A stretch of DNA of 64,000 nucleotides from Rhodanobacter ginsengisoli (GCF_042657065.1 NZ_JBHSNF010000001.1:744001-808000), one strand, 5' to 3'; counted from the first letter of the stretch, positions 25,912-34,844 are shown. Program-made: numbers and translations. The notes: generated by a model from the letters alone, not told the origin.

Positions 25912-25925
25912 TGAATACGTATGCA
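25912..25925. promoter_or_regulatory. LacI-type operator, copy 3 (reverse orientation)
   Basis: TGAATACGTATGCA, the exact reverse complement of copies 1 and 2. It is 99 bp upstream of the alpha-glucosidase start codon at 26025. Confidence 0.75.
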
Positions 25926-26024
25926 GAGCCATGCGAGCCAGCAGGAACCTGCGGCTAAGCTGGCGCCGTTCGCCAATCTAGTGATCCGGAAGGCGCATTT
26001 TGCTTAAGGCAGGGGTTTCGCGGC

Positions 26025-27647
26025 ATGACCGATTCAAGCTGGTGGCGCGGAGCCGTCACCTACCAGATCTACCCACGCAGCTTCCTGGATACCGACGGCA
26101 ACGGGGTGGGTGACCTGCCGGGTATCGTCGAGCGACTCGATTACGTGGCCAGCCTGGGCGTGGACGCGATCTGGATCGCGCCGTTCTTTCGTTCGCCGAT
26201 GGCCGATTTCGGTTACGACATCGCCGACTACCGGGATGTCGATCCGCTGTTCGGCACGCTGGAGGATTTCGATCGCCTGCTGGCCAAGGCGCATGGCCTC
26301 GGCCTGAAGGTGATGATCGACCAGGTACTCAGTCACACCTCGGTCGAGCACGCCTGGTTCCGAGAGAGCCGGCAGAGCCGCGACAACCCCCACGCCGACT
26401 GGTACGTGTGGGCCGACGCGAAAGAGGACGGCACGCCGCCGAACAACTGGCTGTCGCTGTTCGGCGGGTCGGCGTGGCAATGGGAGCCGCGCCGCGGGCA
26501 GTACTACCTGCACAACTTCCTTGCCTCGCAGCCGGATCTGAATTTCCATCATGCCGAGGTACGCACGGCGATCCTGGACAGCGTGCGCTTCTGGCTGGAT
26601 CGGGGCGTGGACGGGTTCCGGCTGGACGCGATCAACTTCTGCTTCCACGACCGGCAGCTGCGCGACAACCCGCCCAAGCCGAAGGACAAGCGGGTCGGGC
26701 GCGGCTTCAGCCCGGACAATCCGTACGCGTTCCAGTACCACTACTACAACAATACGCAGCCGGAGAACCTGGCCTTCCTGGGCGACTTGCGCGCGCTGAT
26801 GGATCGCTATCCGGACGTGGCCGCGCTGGGCGAAATCTCCTCGGAGGATTCGCTGGCGACGATGGCCGAATACACCCGCAACGGTCGCCTGCACATGGGC
26901 TACAGCTTCGAGCTGCTGACCGACGACTTCAGTGCCGCGCACATCCGCGGCACGGTGCAGGCACTCGAGGCGCAGCTGACCGAAGGCTGGCCGTGCTGGG
27001 CGATCTCCAACCACGACGTCGAACGCGTGCTGACACGCTGGGGCAAGGGTCACTCCTCGACGCCGCTGGCCAACCTGCTCACGGCGATGGTCTGTTCGTT
27101 GCGCGGCTCGGTATGCGTGTACCAGGGCGAGGAACTCGGCCTGACCGAGGCCGAGGTGCCCTACGAATCGCTGCAGGATCCCTATGGCATCGCGTTCTGG
27201 CCGCAGTTCAAGGGCCGCGACGGTTGCCGCACGCCGATGCCGTGGAACGACGACGACGCCTATGCCGGCTTCAGCCAGGGCAGGCCGTGGTTGCCGGTAC
27301 CGCACGAACATCGCGCGCTGGCCGTCACCCACCAGGACGCTGACCCGCAATCGGTGCTGAACGGCTTCCGCACGTTCATGCACTGGCGCCGCTCGCAGCC
27401 CGCGTTGCGCTGGGGCGAAATCCGTTTCCTCGACACGCCCGAGCCGGTGCTGGCGTTCACCCGCCGGCTCGATGGCGAGACCCTGCTGGTCGTGTTCAAT
27501 CTGGCCGATGCCGACATCGAATTCGATCTGCCGCAGGCGCCGGGAAAGCCGACCGTGATCGAAGGCCATGGCCTGTTGCAGGCCCGGCTGGAAGGCAGCT
27601 GCCTGCACCTGCCCGGCTACGGCGCGTGGTTCGCCCGGCTCGATTGA
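26025..27647 (+). CDS. Cytoplasmic GH13 alpha-glucosidase (XgtA/HaG-like)
   Basis: 540 residues with no signal peptide, so probably intracellular. Barrel motifs: DFGYDIADY, DQVLSHTS, nucleophile Asp201 in GFRLDAINF, acid/base Glu270 in ALGEISS, and Asp331 in ISNHDVER. GFRLDAINFCFHD and LRDNPP match the GH13 subfamily 23 enzymes, such as the Xanthomonas alpha-glucosyl transfer enzyme XgtA and Halomonas HaG. They hydrolyse maltose and other short alpha-glucosides and can transglucosylate. It would finish digestion of maltodextrins brought in by the divergent TBDR. Operator copy 3 upstream suggests repression when these sugars are absent. Confidence 0.93.
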   Translation: MTDSSWWRGAVTYQIYPRSFLDTDGNGVGDLPGIVERLDYVASLGVDAIWIAPFFRSPMADFGYDIADYRDVDPLFGTLEDFDRLLAKAHGLGLKVMIDQVLSHTSVEHAWFRESRQSRDNPHADWYVWADAKEDGTPPNNWLSLFGGSAWQWEPRRGQYYLHNFLASQPDLNFHHAEVRTAILDSVRFWLDRGVDGFRLDAINFCFHDRQLRDNPPKPKDKRVGRGFSPDNPYAFQYHYYNNTQPENLAFLGDLRALMDRYPDVAALGEISSEDSLATMAEYTRNGRLHMGYSFELLTDDFSAAHIRGTVQALEAQLTEGWPCWAISNHDVERVLTRWGKGHSSTPLANLLTAMVCSLRGSVCVYQGEELGLTEAEVPYESLQDPYGIAFWPQFKGRDGCRTPMPWNDDDAYAGFSQGRPWLPVPHEHRALAVTHQDADPQSVLNGFRTFMHWRRSQPALRWGEIRFLDTPEPVLAFTRRLDGETLLVVFNLADADIEFDLPQAPGKPTVIEGHGLLQARLEGSCLHLPGYGAWFARLD

Positions 27648-27686
27648 TTCACGCGGGCAAGCCCGCATTGGCACCATGGAACGAAA

Positions 27687-27716
27687 GACGCCGCCCCGTT
27701 AATCCGGGGCGGCGTC
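27687..27716. terminator. Bidirectional terminator between alpha-glucosidase and M28 genes
   Basis: Perfect 12-bp arms, GACGCCGCCCCG at 27687-27698 and its complement at 27705-27716, loop TTAATC. It sits between convergent stop codons. Short T-rich tails lie on both sides (TTTC after the plus-strand end, TTTCG on the minus strand). Confidence 0.8.
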
Positions 27717-27744
27717 CTGGTTTCAGCCGAGGCTTGGGGCAGGC

Positions 27745-29397
27745 CTACTTGCGTTCGGCCGCCGTGGCATCGCGGGTGGCGCGGAATTCGGAGTCCTTGC
27801 TCCAGTCCGGCCACTGATCCGAGTTCGCCAGCTGGCTGCCCACCGTGTAGAGCACCTGCAGGTCGCGCGCCATGCCGGTGAACGGCCAGCTGGCCTGCCA
27901 CTGGTCGGACGGCTGGTGATAGTGCCTGGCGACGTATTCGTCTCCGGCTGCCTTGCCGGCCTTGACGCCGCCGTCTACCCAGTCATTGCCCGACTCGAAC
28001 GAAAGCGCCGGCACGCCGCGCTTGGCGAACGAGAAATGATCGGAGCGGAAGAAGTGACCGGCTTCCGGCTTCGGGTCGGGCGAGTAGACCATGCCGAATG
28101 TCTTCGCGTCCGCAATCAGATCGTCGAGCAGGCCGAGCCGGGCGCTTCCCGAGATGCTGAAGTTGCGCGCGGGACCGTGCGGATCGAGCGCATCCATGTT
28201 GATCACGCCGACGGTCGTGGCCAGTGGATACAGCGGATTGGCGGCGTAGTACTCGGAGCCGAGCAGGCCCTTCTCCTCGGCCGTGACGTTGAGGAAGACC
28301 ACCGAACGCTCGGGCCGCGGTGCATGGGCAAACGCGCGGCCGATCTCGATCAGGGATGCGGTGCCGGTCGCGTTGTCGACGGCGCCGTTGTAGATGCGGT
28401 CGCCGCTGGCATCGGGCTGGCCGACGCCCAGGTGATCCCAGTGCGCGCTGTAGATCACCGTTTCGTCCGGATGCTTGCTGCCTTCGACGCGACCGACGAT
28501 GTTGTGCGAGGTGATCACGCTCTTGTCGACCTTGAAGCTGGCCGACAGGCTCTCGCCCTGCAGGGTCACCGGCTTGAACGCGCGGGTCTGCGCCTGCTTC
28601 TTCAGGGTGTCGAAATCCAGTCCGGCATGCTTGAACATCTGCACCGCCAGGTCGCGCTGGATCCAGCCTTCCAGTTGCGGGTGCACGGCGGACGGCTTGT
28701 CGCGCACGATGTCGAACATGGTGTTGGTGTTGGAGTTCTTCACCGTGGCCCAGCCGTAGGATGCCGGCGCGGTCTCGTGGATCACCAGCAGGCCGAGTGC
28801 GCCCTGGCGAGCGGCCTCCTCGTACTTGTAGGTCCAGCGACCGTAGTAGGTCATCGCCTTGCCGCCGAAGTCGCCCTTGCCGGTCTCGAAGTCCGGGTCG
28901 TTGACCAGCACCACGGCGATCTTGCCGTGCAGGTCGACGCCCTTGAAATCGTCCCAGTGGCGCTCCGGCGCGTTGACGCCGTAACCGACGAAGACCAGCG
29001 GGGCATTCTCGATCGCCACCGAGGTGGAACCGTCCATCGGCGCGCGCACCGCGATCTGCTTGCCCTGGTCGAGCGACTCGTGCTGGTCGCCCAGGGTCAG
29101 CATGAGTTGCGGCTTGCCGATGATCTGGGTGCGCAGCAGCGGCACCGCCTGGGTCCACGCCCGCTTGCCGTTCTTGAGGTCGCCACCGGGCTGCAGGCCG
29201 GCGGCCTTCATCTGCGCCACCACGTAGTCGATGGTCTTGGTTTCGGCCGGCGTGGCCGGACCGCGGCCGGCGAAGGCGTCCGAGGAAAGCATCTTGACCT
29301 CGGCGGACAGCCGCCGGGTACTGAAGGTCGGTGCAGTCGAAGCCAGCGCGCCTGAGCACGCGGACATGACGAGAACAGAGAGGAGCAATCGCTTCAC
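27745..29397 (-). CDS. Secreted M28-family zinc aminopeptidase
   Basis: 550 residues, GTG start at 29397 after AGGTGA. Signal peptide about 1-19. A PA-type insert is present at about 125-265. The M28 metal ligands are visible: His319 (SAHWDHLG), Asp341 (AVDNATG), Glu374/375 (TAEEKG), the Asp of NMDALD, and the His of YHQPSD near 490. The protein should be a periplasmic or secreted di-zinc aminopeptidase releasing N-terminal residues from peptides. It stands alone between two hairpins, so it is probably monocistronic. Confidence 0.92.
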   Translation of the reverse strand: MKRLLLSVLVMSACSGALASTAPTFSTRRLSAEVKMLSSDAFAGRGPATPAETKTIDYVVAQMKAAGLQPGGDLKNGKRAWTQAVPLLRTQIIGKPQLMLTLGDQHESLDQGKQIAVRAPMDGSTSVAIENAPLVFVGYGVNAPERHWDDFKGVDLHGKIAVVLVNDPDFETGKGDFGGKAMTYYGRWTYKYEEAARQGALGLLVIHETAPASYGWATVKNSNTNTMFDIVRDKPSAVHPQLEGWIQRDLAVQMFKHAGLDFDTLKKQAQTRAFKPVTLQGESLSASFKVDKSVITSHNIVGRVEGSKHPDETVIYSAHWDHLGVGQPDASGDRIYNGAVDNATGTASLIEIGRAFAHAPRPERSVVFLNVTAEEKGLLGSEYYAANPLYPLATTVGVINMDALDPHGPARNFSISGSARLGLLDDLIADAKTFGMVYSPDPKPEAGHFFRSDHFSFAKRGVPALSFESGNDWVDGGVKAGKAAGDEYVARHYHQPSDQWQASWPFTGMARDLQVLYTVGSQLANSDQWPDWSKDSEFRATRDATAAERK

Positions 29398-29466
29398 GGG
29401 CAGTCACCTGTCGGGGGAAGTGGACACCCGATACTAGTGAACATTCCCGTGATGATCCATGCGCGC

Positions 29467-29500
29467 GGTCCCGGCACATGCCGCGGCATGCGCCGGGACC
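29467..29500 (-). terminator. Hairpin downstream of the PepSY gene
   Basis: Outer arms GGTCCCGGC (29467-29475) and GCCGGGACC (29492-29500) enclose an inner palindrome CATGCCGCGGCATG (29477-29490). It lies 20 bp past the PepSY stop and upstream of the M28 gene. A strong stem, but no T-run follows. Confidence 0.5.
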
Positions 29501-29519
29501 TCCTTCCGTCCCGCCGGTA

Positions 29520-29954
29520 TCACTCGATACCGATCACCTTGCCGCTGGTGGCATCGACCTTGAGCTTGACGCGATTGCCCGCCGCGTTCTTCGCCTTGGC
29601 CTTCCACATGCCGTCATCGAAATCGACGTCGTGGACGTGCGTATAGCCCTGGGTTTCCAGCGCCGCCTCGATATCGCTCTTGCTCAAGTGCGACACCTGC
29701 TCGTCCGGATAGACCTGGCCGGTGCTGGCGTCGATGCGAAGCTTCACGTGCTTGCCGTCGGCGCTCTTCGCCTTCGCGCGCCACATGCCGTCCTTGAATT
29801 CCAGATCGTGCACCCGGGTATAGCCCTGCGCGGTGAGCTCGCTTTGCACCTGCGGCTGCGTCTTCGCCTGTTGCGCCATCGCGATGCCGCAGGTTCCAAG
29901 TGAGAGCGCGCCTGCCGCCAGCGCGAAAGTCAGCGTTGCGATCCTGTTCTTCAT
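29520..29954 (-). CDS. Periplasmic protein with two PepSY repeats
   Basis: 144 residues. Signal peptide about 1-27 (ending AMA). Two tandem PepSY-type repeats follow, at about 33-85 and 90-143. Each has the pattern QGYTxVHDxxFxDGMWxAKAK...VKLxxDxxxGxV, so the second half is a clear internal duplicate of the first. PepSY domains are thought to inhibit proteases or bind ligands in the cell envelope; the exact role here is unknown. An M28 peptidase lies directly downstream on the same strand, which may or may not be meaningful. A hairpin separates them. Confidence 0.85.
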   Translation of the reverse strand: MKNRIATLTFALAAGALSLGTCGIAMAQQAKTQPQVQSELTAQGYTRVHDLEFKDGMWRAKAKSADGKHVKLRIDASTGQVYPDEQVSHLSKSDIEAALETQGYTHVHDVDFDDGMWKAKAKNAAGNRVKLKVDATSGKVIGIE

Positions 29955-30362
29955 GGGCCGTGCCTCGTTGCTTGCGTGAAGCCCGAGTCTTGAACGGCCG
30001 ACGCAAACAGAGGGTGAATGGGGCGACCGCCTCGCGGTGTTCGTTCATGAAGGGTATGGCCGGCCCGCGCTGCGGGTCTGTGCACGGGAGCGCAGGGCAA
30101 GCCTCGCGTTAGTCGATCGCGGTCCGTGCGCGCGGGCATGTCGATGCCTGGCGCGAGGCGCTGCCGCCCGTTTCCTCCTGAAGGTTTTTCCCGGATCGGT
30201 CCGGGCGCAATTTCTCGCGTCTGCAGCATCCGGGTGAGAACGCCGCCTGCCGTTCGGGTGGGTGGCCGGGCGGCGCGATTTCCTGCGATCCGGGCTTAAG
30301 GGTGATCTAAGCATGCAAGCCTATCGTGGACTTCGGATTTTCCTCGCTCTCGGCATGCCGCA
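29955..30362. other. Intergenic region without a supported gene
   Basis: 408 bp between divergent PepSY and GT9 genes. Open frames here are short, arginine-rich and lack ribosome-binding sites. No palindrome, terminator or promoter stood out. Confidence 0.5.
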
Positions 30363-31580
30363 ATGAATGAAACCACCGGGCTGCCGCACGGCGCACCAGC
30401 GCCGATTCCCGCCACGACCACCCCGCGCAGGGCGCGACGCTGGGATCCCCTGCGGCATCGGGCGGTGAATTTCTGTTTTGGACGTCTGTTCGGCGCGGTG
30501 GCGAAAACGCTGTGCGAGCCCGGACAGCTGCCAGCGCGCGGCATCCACCGGGTGCTGATATGCCGCCCGAACCACCGGCTCGGCAATGCGGTGCTGATCA
30601 GCTCGTTGCTGGCCGAGGTCGAAGCGCTGTATCCGGGTGCCGAGATCGATCTGGTCAGTGGCGGCGACGCGGCGCAAAGCCTGTTCGCCGACCGCTTCCA
30701 GGTGCGCCGGGTATTCAGCCTGCCGCGAAAGGTGGCGCGCCACCTGTGGTCGACCATCGTGCTGCTGCGGCAACTGCGCCGCGACTCCTATGATCTGGCG
30801 ATCGATGCCTGCAACGGCTCGCAGTCGGGCCGTTTGCTGCTGGCCATCGTCAAGGCCCGCTTCAAGCTGGGATTCCCGGATGCCAGCACGCCCGCGGGAT
30901 CGGCCTGGCAGGGCTGGTCGTGTCCGGACCATCTGGGACAGCGCAGCGTATTCCTGCTGCGGGAGGCCTATGCGGGGAAAGTCGAGCGCGACTGCATTCC
31001 ACTCAACCTGCGCTTGTCGGAGGCCGAAAGGCAGCAGGCGGGGCAGGCTCTCGATGCGGTCTTCCATGCATCGCATCGGCATGCGGCCACGCGACCGGTG
31101 ATCGGCATATTCGCCAACGCCACGGGCGCCAAGCGCTATGGCGAGGAATGGTGGACCCGGTTCATGACTGCCTTGCTGCTGCGGCAGCCGGATCTGCTGA
31201 TCGTCGACGTGGTGGCGGAGCACGGACGCACGCAACTGGGCGGCAACTTCGACTCCTACTACACGCGCGACCTGCGTCGGCTCGCCGCGGTGATCGCGAA
31301 CATGGACGGCTTCATCAGTGCCGACTGCGGCGTGATGCATCTGGCCACGGCCAGCGGCACGCCGACGCTCGGCCTGTTCTCGGTCACCTGTTCGAAGAAA
31401 TACGGTCCCTACGGACCGGCCAATGCAGCGATCGAGACCAGCGACATCAGCGCGGCGGACGTGGCGGCGATCGTTTCGGACTGGCTCAACGTGGCCGTGC
31501 TGACCGAGCCGGCGGCAATCGACGGGATCGACGCGTCGCAGCCGTTGTCATCGCAGCAGCGGAGTTCCGAACTGGCGTAA
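30363..31580 (+). CDS. GT9 (heptosyltransferase-like) glycosyltransferase
   Basis: 405 residues. The N-terminal half has VLICRPNHRLGNAVLISSLL, matching the RxDxxGD-like entry of ADP-heptose:LPS heptosyltransferases. The C-terminal half has DGFISADCGVMHLATASGTPTLGLF, the conserved nucleotide-sugar binding end of GT9. It probably adds a sugar to lipopolysaccharide core on the cytoplasmic side. It is not next to other LPS genes, so its acceptor is unclear. The first 35 residues are basic and low-complexity; a later start is possible but none has a clear ribosome-binding site. Confidence 0.85.
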   Translation: MNETTGLPHGAPAPIPATTTPRRARRWDPLRHRAVNFCFGRLFGAVAKTLCEPGQLPARGIHRVLICRPNHRLGNAVLISSLLAEVEALYPGAEIDLVSGGDAAQSLFADRFQVRRVFSLPRKVARHLWSTIVLLRQLRRDSYDLAIDACNGSQSGRLLLAIVKARFKLGFPDASTPAGSAWQGWSCPDHLGQRSVFLLREAYAGKVERDCIPLNLRLSEAERQQAGQALDAVFHASHRHAATRPVIGIFANATGAKRYGEEWWTRFMTALLLRQPDLLIVDVVAEHGRTQLGGNFDSYYTRDLRRLAAVIANMDGFISADCGVMHLATASGTPTLGLFSVTCSKKYGPYGPANAAIETSDISAADVAAIVSDWLNVAVLTEPAAIDGIDASQPLSSQQRSSELA

Positions 31581-31650
31581 CGGCGAAGGCCGTGGCCGGA
31601 GGGGTTTTGCGAAAGCTTCGCTGCGGAATGCGGCGAGCAGGGAATTCCGG

Positions 31651-31700
31651 AAAAACCGCCAGACGCCTGTCCGTGTCGTTCGACGGACAGGCGTCTGGCG
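31651..31700 (-). terminator. Long-stem intrinsic terminator of the HU gene
   Basis: A perfect 18-bp stem: left arm 31657-31674 (CGCCAGACGCCTGTCCGT) and right arm 31683-31700, loop 31675-31682. On the minus strand the stem is followed by GGTTTTT (31651-31655), giving the U-tract. It ends the HU message and lies between convergent genes, so it may also stop the GT9 transcript. Confidence 0.9.
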
Positions 31701-31705
31701 CAGGA

Positions 31706-32101
31706 TCAGACGGCGGCGTCTTTCAGCTTCTTCAGCGGACGCACCTTGACCTTGACGGTCGCCGGCTTCGCGGCAAAGGTCTGCTCTTCACCGGTGAAGG
31801 GGTTCTTGCCCTTGCGCTTCGGCTTGGCCGGAACCTTGACGGCGTTGATCTTGAACAGGCCGGGCAGGGTGAACTGGCCCACGCCCTTCTTGTGTACCGA
31901 AGCGAGCACGGCTGCCTCGAGACCGGCAAGCACGGCCTTGACGGCTTTCGCCTCGACATTGGCGGACGCGACGATGTGCGCGATCAGGCCGGACTTCGAC
32001 AGTGCTTCGCCCAGCGGCTTGACCGATGCGACCGCCTTGACGGCGGGAGCTTTCTTGGCAGCTTTTGCAGGGGCTTTCTTGGCAGTGGTTTTGGTAGCCA
32101 T
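31706..32101 (-). CDS. HU-family DNA-binding protein with Lys/Ala-rich N-terminal tail
   Basis: 131 residues from the ATG at 32101. Residues 1-25 form a Lys/Ala/Pro-rich tail (ATKTTAKKAPAKAAKKAP), resembling eukaryotic histone H1 tails. The rest is an HU fold: VKAVLAGLEAAVLASVHKKGVGQFTLPGLFKI, then GKNPFTGEEQTFAAKPATVKVKV and KKLKDAV at the end. Ordinary HU is about 90 residues; the extended form is known in Xanthomonadales and some other proteobacteria. It should bend and compact DNA. It is monocistronic with its own strong terminator. Confidence 0.92.
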   Translation of the reverse strand: MATKTTAKKAPAKAAKKAPAVKAVASVKPLGEALSKSGLIAHIVASANVEAKAVKAVLAGLEAAVLASVHKKGVGQFTLPGLFKINAVKVPAKPKRKGKNPFTGEEQTFAAKPATVKVKVRPLKKLKDAAV

Positions 32102-32651
32102 GTATTTGATCTCGGTAATGGGAAACTCCGGCTTTTCAGGGCTCGGAGGCCTCGCGGCCCGCACAATGTAGCGAAATTTTAGGCGTTTGGTGCGTTCCAT
32201 CTGCTTTGCCGTCGAGTCTTGCCGTTCCGCCGCACGATTTGCCGCGACCGTTTTGGAGTTTTCGGCTGCCGGGGATCGGCCGATCCGGGCTCCCTGCGGG
32301 CCTGTCCGCGGCGGCATGACGGCAGCGGGCACGCTCGCTGGATGAGCGCCAGCCTGCGGGCGGCGCCGCATCCTGCAGGTAACCGGCAGCCTCCAGCCGG
32401 CGAACGTAGTGGCATGGGCTTCGCCGCGGCGAAGCCCGCCCATGCTGTTCGAAGCCGAGGTGATCGATGCGAGATGATTCCGTGCCGCGCGAACCGGAAT
32501 ATCGACGCAGTGGGCGCTGCCGGCGGCGCGCGCGACGATTCGACCGCTGCCGGGCGGCATGCCGTTCGGGCGGTCGATGCGCCGGGATGTCGTGGTGCAT
32601 GCGTCGGATCGGTATGCTGCGCACTGCCATGTCGCCCGGGTCGTTCAACGC
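32102..32651. other. Intergenic region between HU and arsenic locus
   Basis: 550 bp with no supported gene. It holds the HU promoter on the left. A perfect 22-bp palindrome, GGGCTTCGCC-GC-GGCGAAGCCC (32416-32437), sits in the middle and would form a strong hairpin; it is not followed by a T-run. Frames across the region are open only because of high GC and have no start or homology I recognise; it may hold a decayed gene. Confidence 0.45.
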
Positions 32652-34790
32652 ATGAAAAAGCTCACGCTGATCCGCTGGCTGGTGGTCGTCGCCCTGCTCG
32701 GTGCGGTGCTGGCCTTTTTTGCGCTGGGCCTGCAGCACCAGTTCAGCCTGGAGGCACTGAAGGCGCGCCAGCATGACCTGGACGCTTATCGCCAGGCGCA
32801 CCCGGGTCTGCTGGCCGCCGGATTCTTCCTGGTCTACGTGGCCTTCGCCGCGCTGTCGCTGCCGGCGGCCACCCTGCTGACCCTCGCCGCGGGTGCCGTG
32901 TTCGGCCTGCTCGAAGGTACTGTGCTGGTCTCGTTCGCCTCCAGCATCGGTGCCACCCTGGCGTTCCTGGCCAGCCGCTTCGTGCTTGGCGAGGCGGTGC
33001 AGAAGCGCTTCGGCAAGCGACTGGAGACGATCAACGAAGGCATGCGGCGCGAGGGTGCGCTGTACCTGTTCAGCCTGCGGCTGGTGCCGCTGTTCCCGTT
33101 CTTCGTGGTCAACCTGGTGATGGGACTGACGAAGTTGCCGGTGCGCACGTTCTACTGGGTCAGCCAGGTCGGCATGCTCGCCGCGACGGTGGTCTACGTG
33201 AACGCCGGCACGCAGCTGGCCAGCCTGCACTCGCTGTCCGGCATCGCCTCGCCGAAGGTGCTCGGTTCGTTTGCCCTGCTCGGCGTGTTTCCGTTGCTGG
33301 CGCGCTGGATCGTGGCGCGGGTCAAGGCGCGGCGGGTGTATGCGCGCTGGCCCAGGCCGAAACGCTTCGATCGCAACTTGGTGGTGATCGGTGCCGGCTC
33401 GGCCGGCCTGGTCAGCGCCTACATCGCGGCGACCGTGCGCGCGAAAGTCACCCTCATCGAAAAACAGGCGATGGGCGGCGATTGCCTCAACACCGGCTGC
33501 GTGCCGTCGAAGGCGCTGATCCATGCGGCGCGGCTGGCGGCGCAGGCGCGTGGTGCCGCTCGTGCCGGGGTGCAGGTGGGCGAGGTGCGGGTGGATTTCC
33601 GCGCGGTGATGGAACAGGTGCAGCAGGCGGTCGAGACCGTGGCGCCGCACGACTCGGTGGCGCGCTACCGCGGGCTTGGCGTCGACGTGCAGCAAGGCCA
33701 CGCGCGCATCGTCTCGCCGTGGATCGTCGAGCTCGACGGCAAGCCGATCTCCACCCGGGCGATCGTGATTGCCTCGGGCGCGGAACCCTTCGTGCCGCCG
33801 ATCGCCGGCATCGGCGAGGTGGACTACCTGACGTCGGACAACTTGTGGCAACTGCGCGAACTGCCGCCGCGGCTGCTGGTGATGGGTGGCGGACCGATCG
33901 GCTGCGAACTGGCGCAGGCATTTGCCCGGCTCGGTTCGCAGGTGACCCAGGTCGAGGCCTTCGAGCGAATGCTGCTGCGCGAGGACGACGAGGTGTCGGC
34001 TTTCGTGCAGGCCCGGCTCGCGGCCGACGGCGTGGACGTGCGCTGCGGGCACAAGGCGGTGGCGGTGGAGCGCGATGGCGACCAGCCGGTGCTGGTGTGC
34101 GAGGCGGCCGGCGGGCGGGTGCGGCTGCCGTTCGACCGCTTGCTGGTGGCGGTGGGACGCAAGCCGCGCACTGCCGGCTTCGGCCTGGAGGAGCTGGGCA
34201 TCCCGGCCGCGCGCACGGTGGAAACGGACGCGTACCTGGCCACGCTGTACCCGAACATCTACGCCTGCGGCGACGTCGCCGGCCCGTACCAGTTCACCCA
34301 TACCGCGGCGCATCAGGCCTGGTATGCGTCGGTCAACGCGCTGTTCGGCCAGTTCCGGCGCTTTCGCGCGGACTATTCGGTGATCCCCGCGGTCACCTTC
34401 GTCGATCCCGAGGTGGCGCGGGTCGGCCTCAACGAACGCGAGGCGACCGAACAGGGCATCGCGCATGAGGTGACCCGCTACGGGCTGGACGAGCTGGATC
34501 GTGCGATCACCGAGGACCTCGCAAGCGGCTTCGTGAAGGTGCTGACGGCGCCTGGCAAGGATCGTATCCTCGGTGTCACGATCGTCGGCCAGCACGCCGG
34601 CGAGACGCTGGCCGAGTTCGTGCTGGCGATGCGCCACGGGCTGGGCCTGAACAAGATCCTCGGAACCATCCATGCGTATCCGACCTGGGCCGAGGCGAAC
34701 AAGTACGCTGCCGGTCAATGGAAGAAGGCGCATGCTCCCGAGCGCGTGCTGGGCTGGCTGGCGCGCTATCACGCATGGCGGCGTCGGTGA
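32652..34790 (+). CDS. TVP38/TMEM64 membrane domain fused to FAD disulfide oxidoreductase
   Basis: 712 residues. Residues 1 to about 225 are a TVP38/TMEM64 (VTT) membrane domain with five to six segments and the conserved LRLVPLFPFFVVNLVMGL. From about 240 a mercuric-reductase-like flavoprotein follows: FAD motif VIGAGSAG, redox cysteines Cys278 and Cys283 in GDCLNTGCVPSKA, NAD(P)H motif VMGGGPIGCELAQAF, ACGDVAG, and a C-terminal HAYPTWAE dimer motif. The MerA N-terminal HMA and C-terminal Cys pair are absent. It is first in the plus-strand arm that continues with ArsS and ArsM, so it probably supplies reduction or membrane-linked chemistry to arsenic metabolism (inference). Confidence 0.9.
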   Translation: MKKLTLIRWLVVVALLGAVLAFFALGLQHQFSLEALKARQHDLDAYRQAHPGLLAAGFFLVYVAFAALSLPAATLLTLAAGAVFGLLEGTVLVSFASSIGATLAFLASRFVLGEAVQKRFGKRLETINEGMRREGALYLFSLRLVPLFPFFVVNLVMGLTKLPVRTFYWVSQVGMLAATVVYVNAGTQLASLHSLSGIASPKVLGSFALLGVFPLLARWIVARVKARRVYARWPRPKRFDRNLVVIGAGSAGLVSAYIAATVRAKVTLIEKQAMGGDCLNTGCVPSKALIHAARLAAQARGAARAGVQVGEVRVDFRAVMEQVQQAVETVAPHDSVARYRGLGVDVQQGHARIVSPWIVELDGKPISTRAIVIASGAEPFVPPIAGIGEVDYLTSDNLWQLRELPPRLLVMGGGPIGCELAQAFARLGSQVTQVEAFERMLLREDDEVSAFVQARLAADGVDVRCGHKAVAVERDGDQPVLVCEAAGGRVRLPFDRLLVAVGRKPRTAGFGLEELGIPAARTVETDAYLATLYPNIYACGDVAGPYQFTHTAAHQAWYASVNALFGQFRRFRADYSVIPAVTFVDPEVARVGLNEREATEQGIAHEVTRYGLDELDRAITEDLASGFVKVLTAPGKDRILGVTIVGQHAGETLAEFVLAMRHGLGLNKILGTIHAYPTWAEANKYAAGQWKKAHAPERVLGWLARYHAWRRR

Positions 34791-34844
34791 GCACGCCATG
34801 ACCATCGCGACCGGACGTGGCCCGACCGGGCAGGAGTATTTCAA

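Larger units (their letters stand above)
25568..26024. other. Divergent control region, TBDR / alpha-glucosidase
   Basis: 457 bp with no supported gene. It contains two copies of the same LacI-type operator in opposite orientation, 191 bp apart, each nearer to one of the two divergent genes. That spacing would allow separate repression of each promoter or DNA looping. No confident -35/-10 pairs were assigned. Confidence 0.6.

Noticed and set aside
32416..32437. 22-bp perfect palindrome as an operator
   Set aside because: Its all-GC-rich hairpin-like arms without a flanking promoter make a structural or decayed-gene origin as likely; listed only within the intergenic entry.
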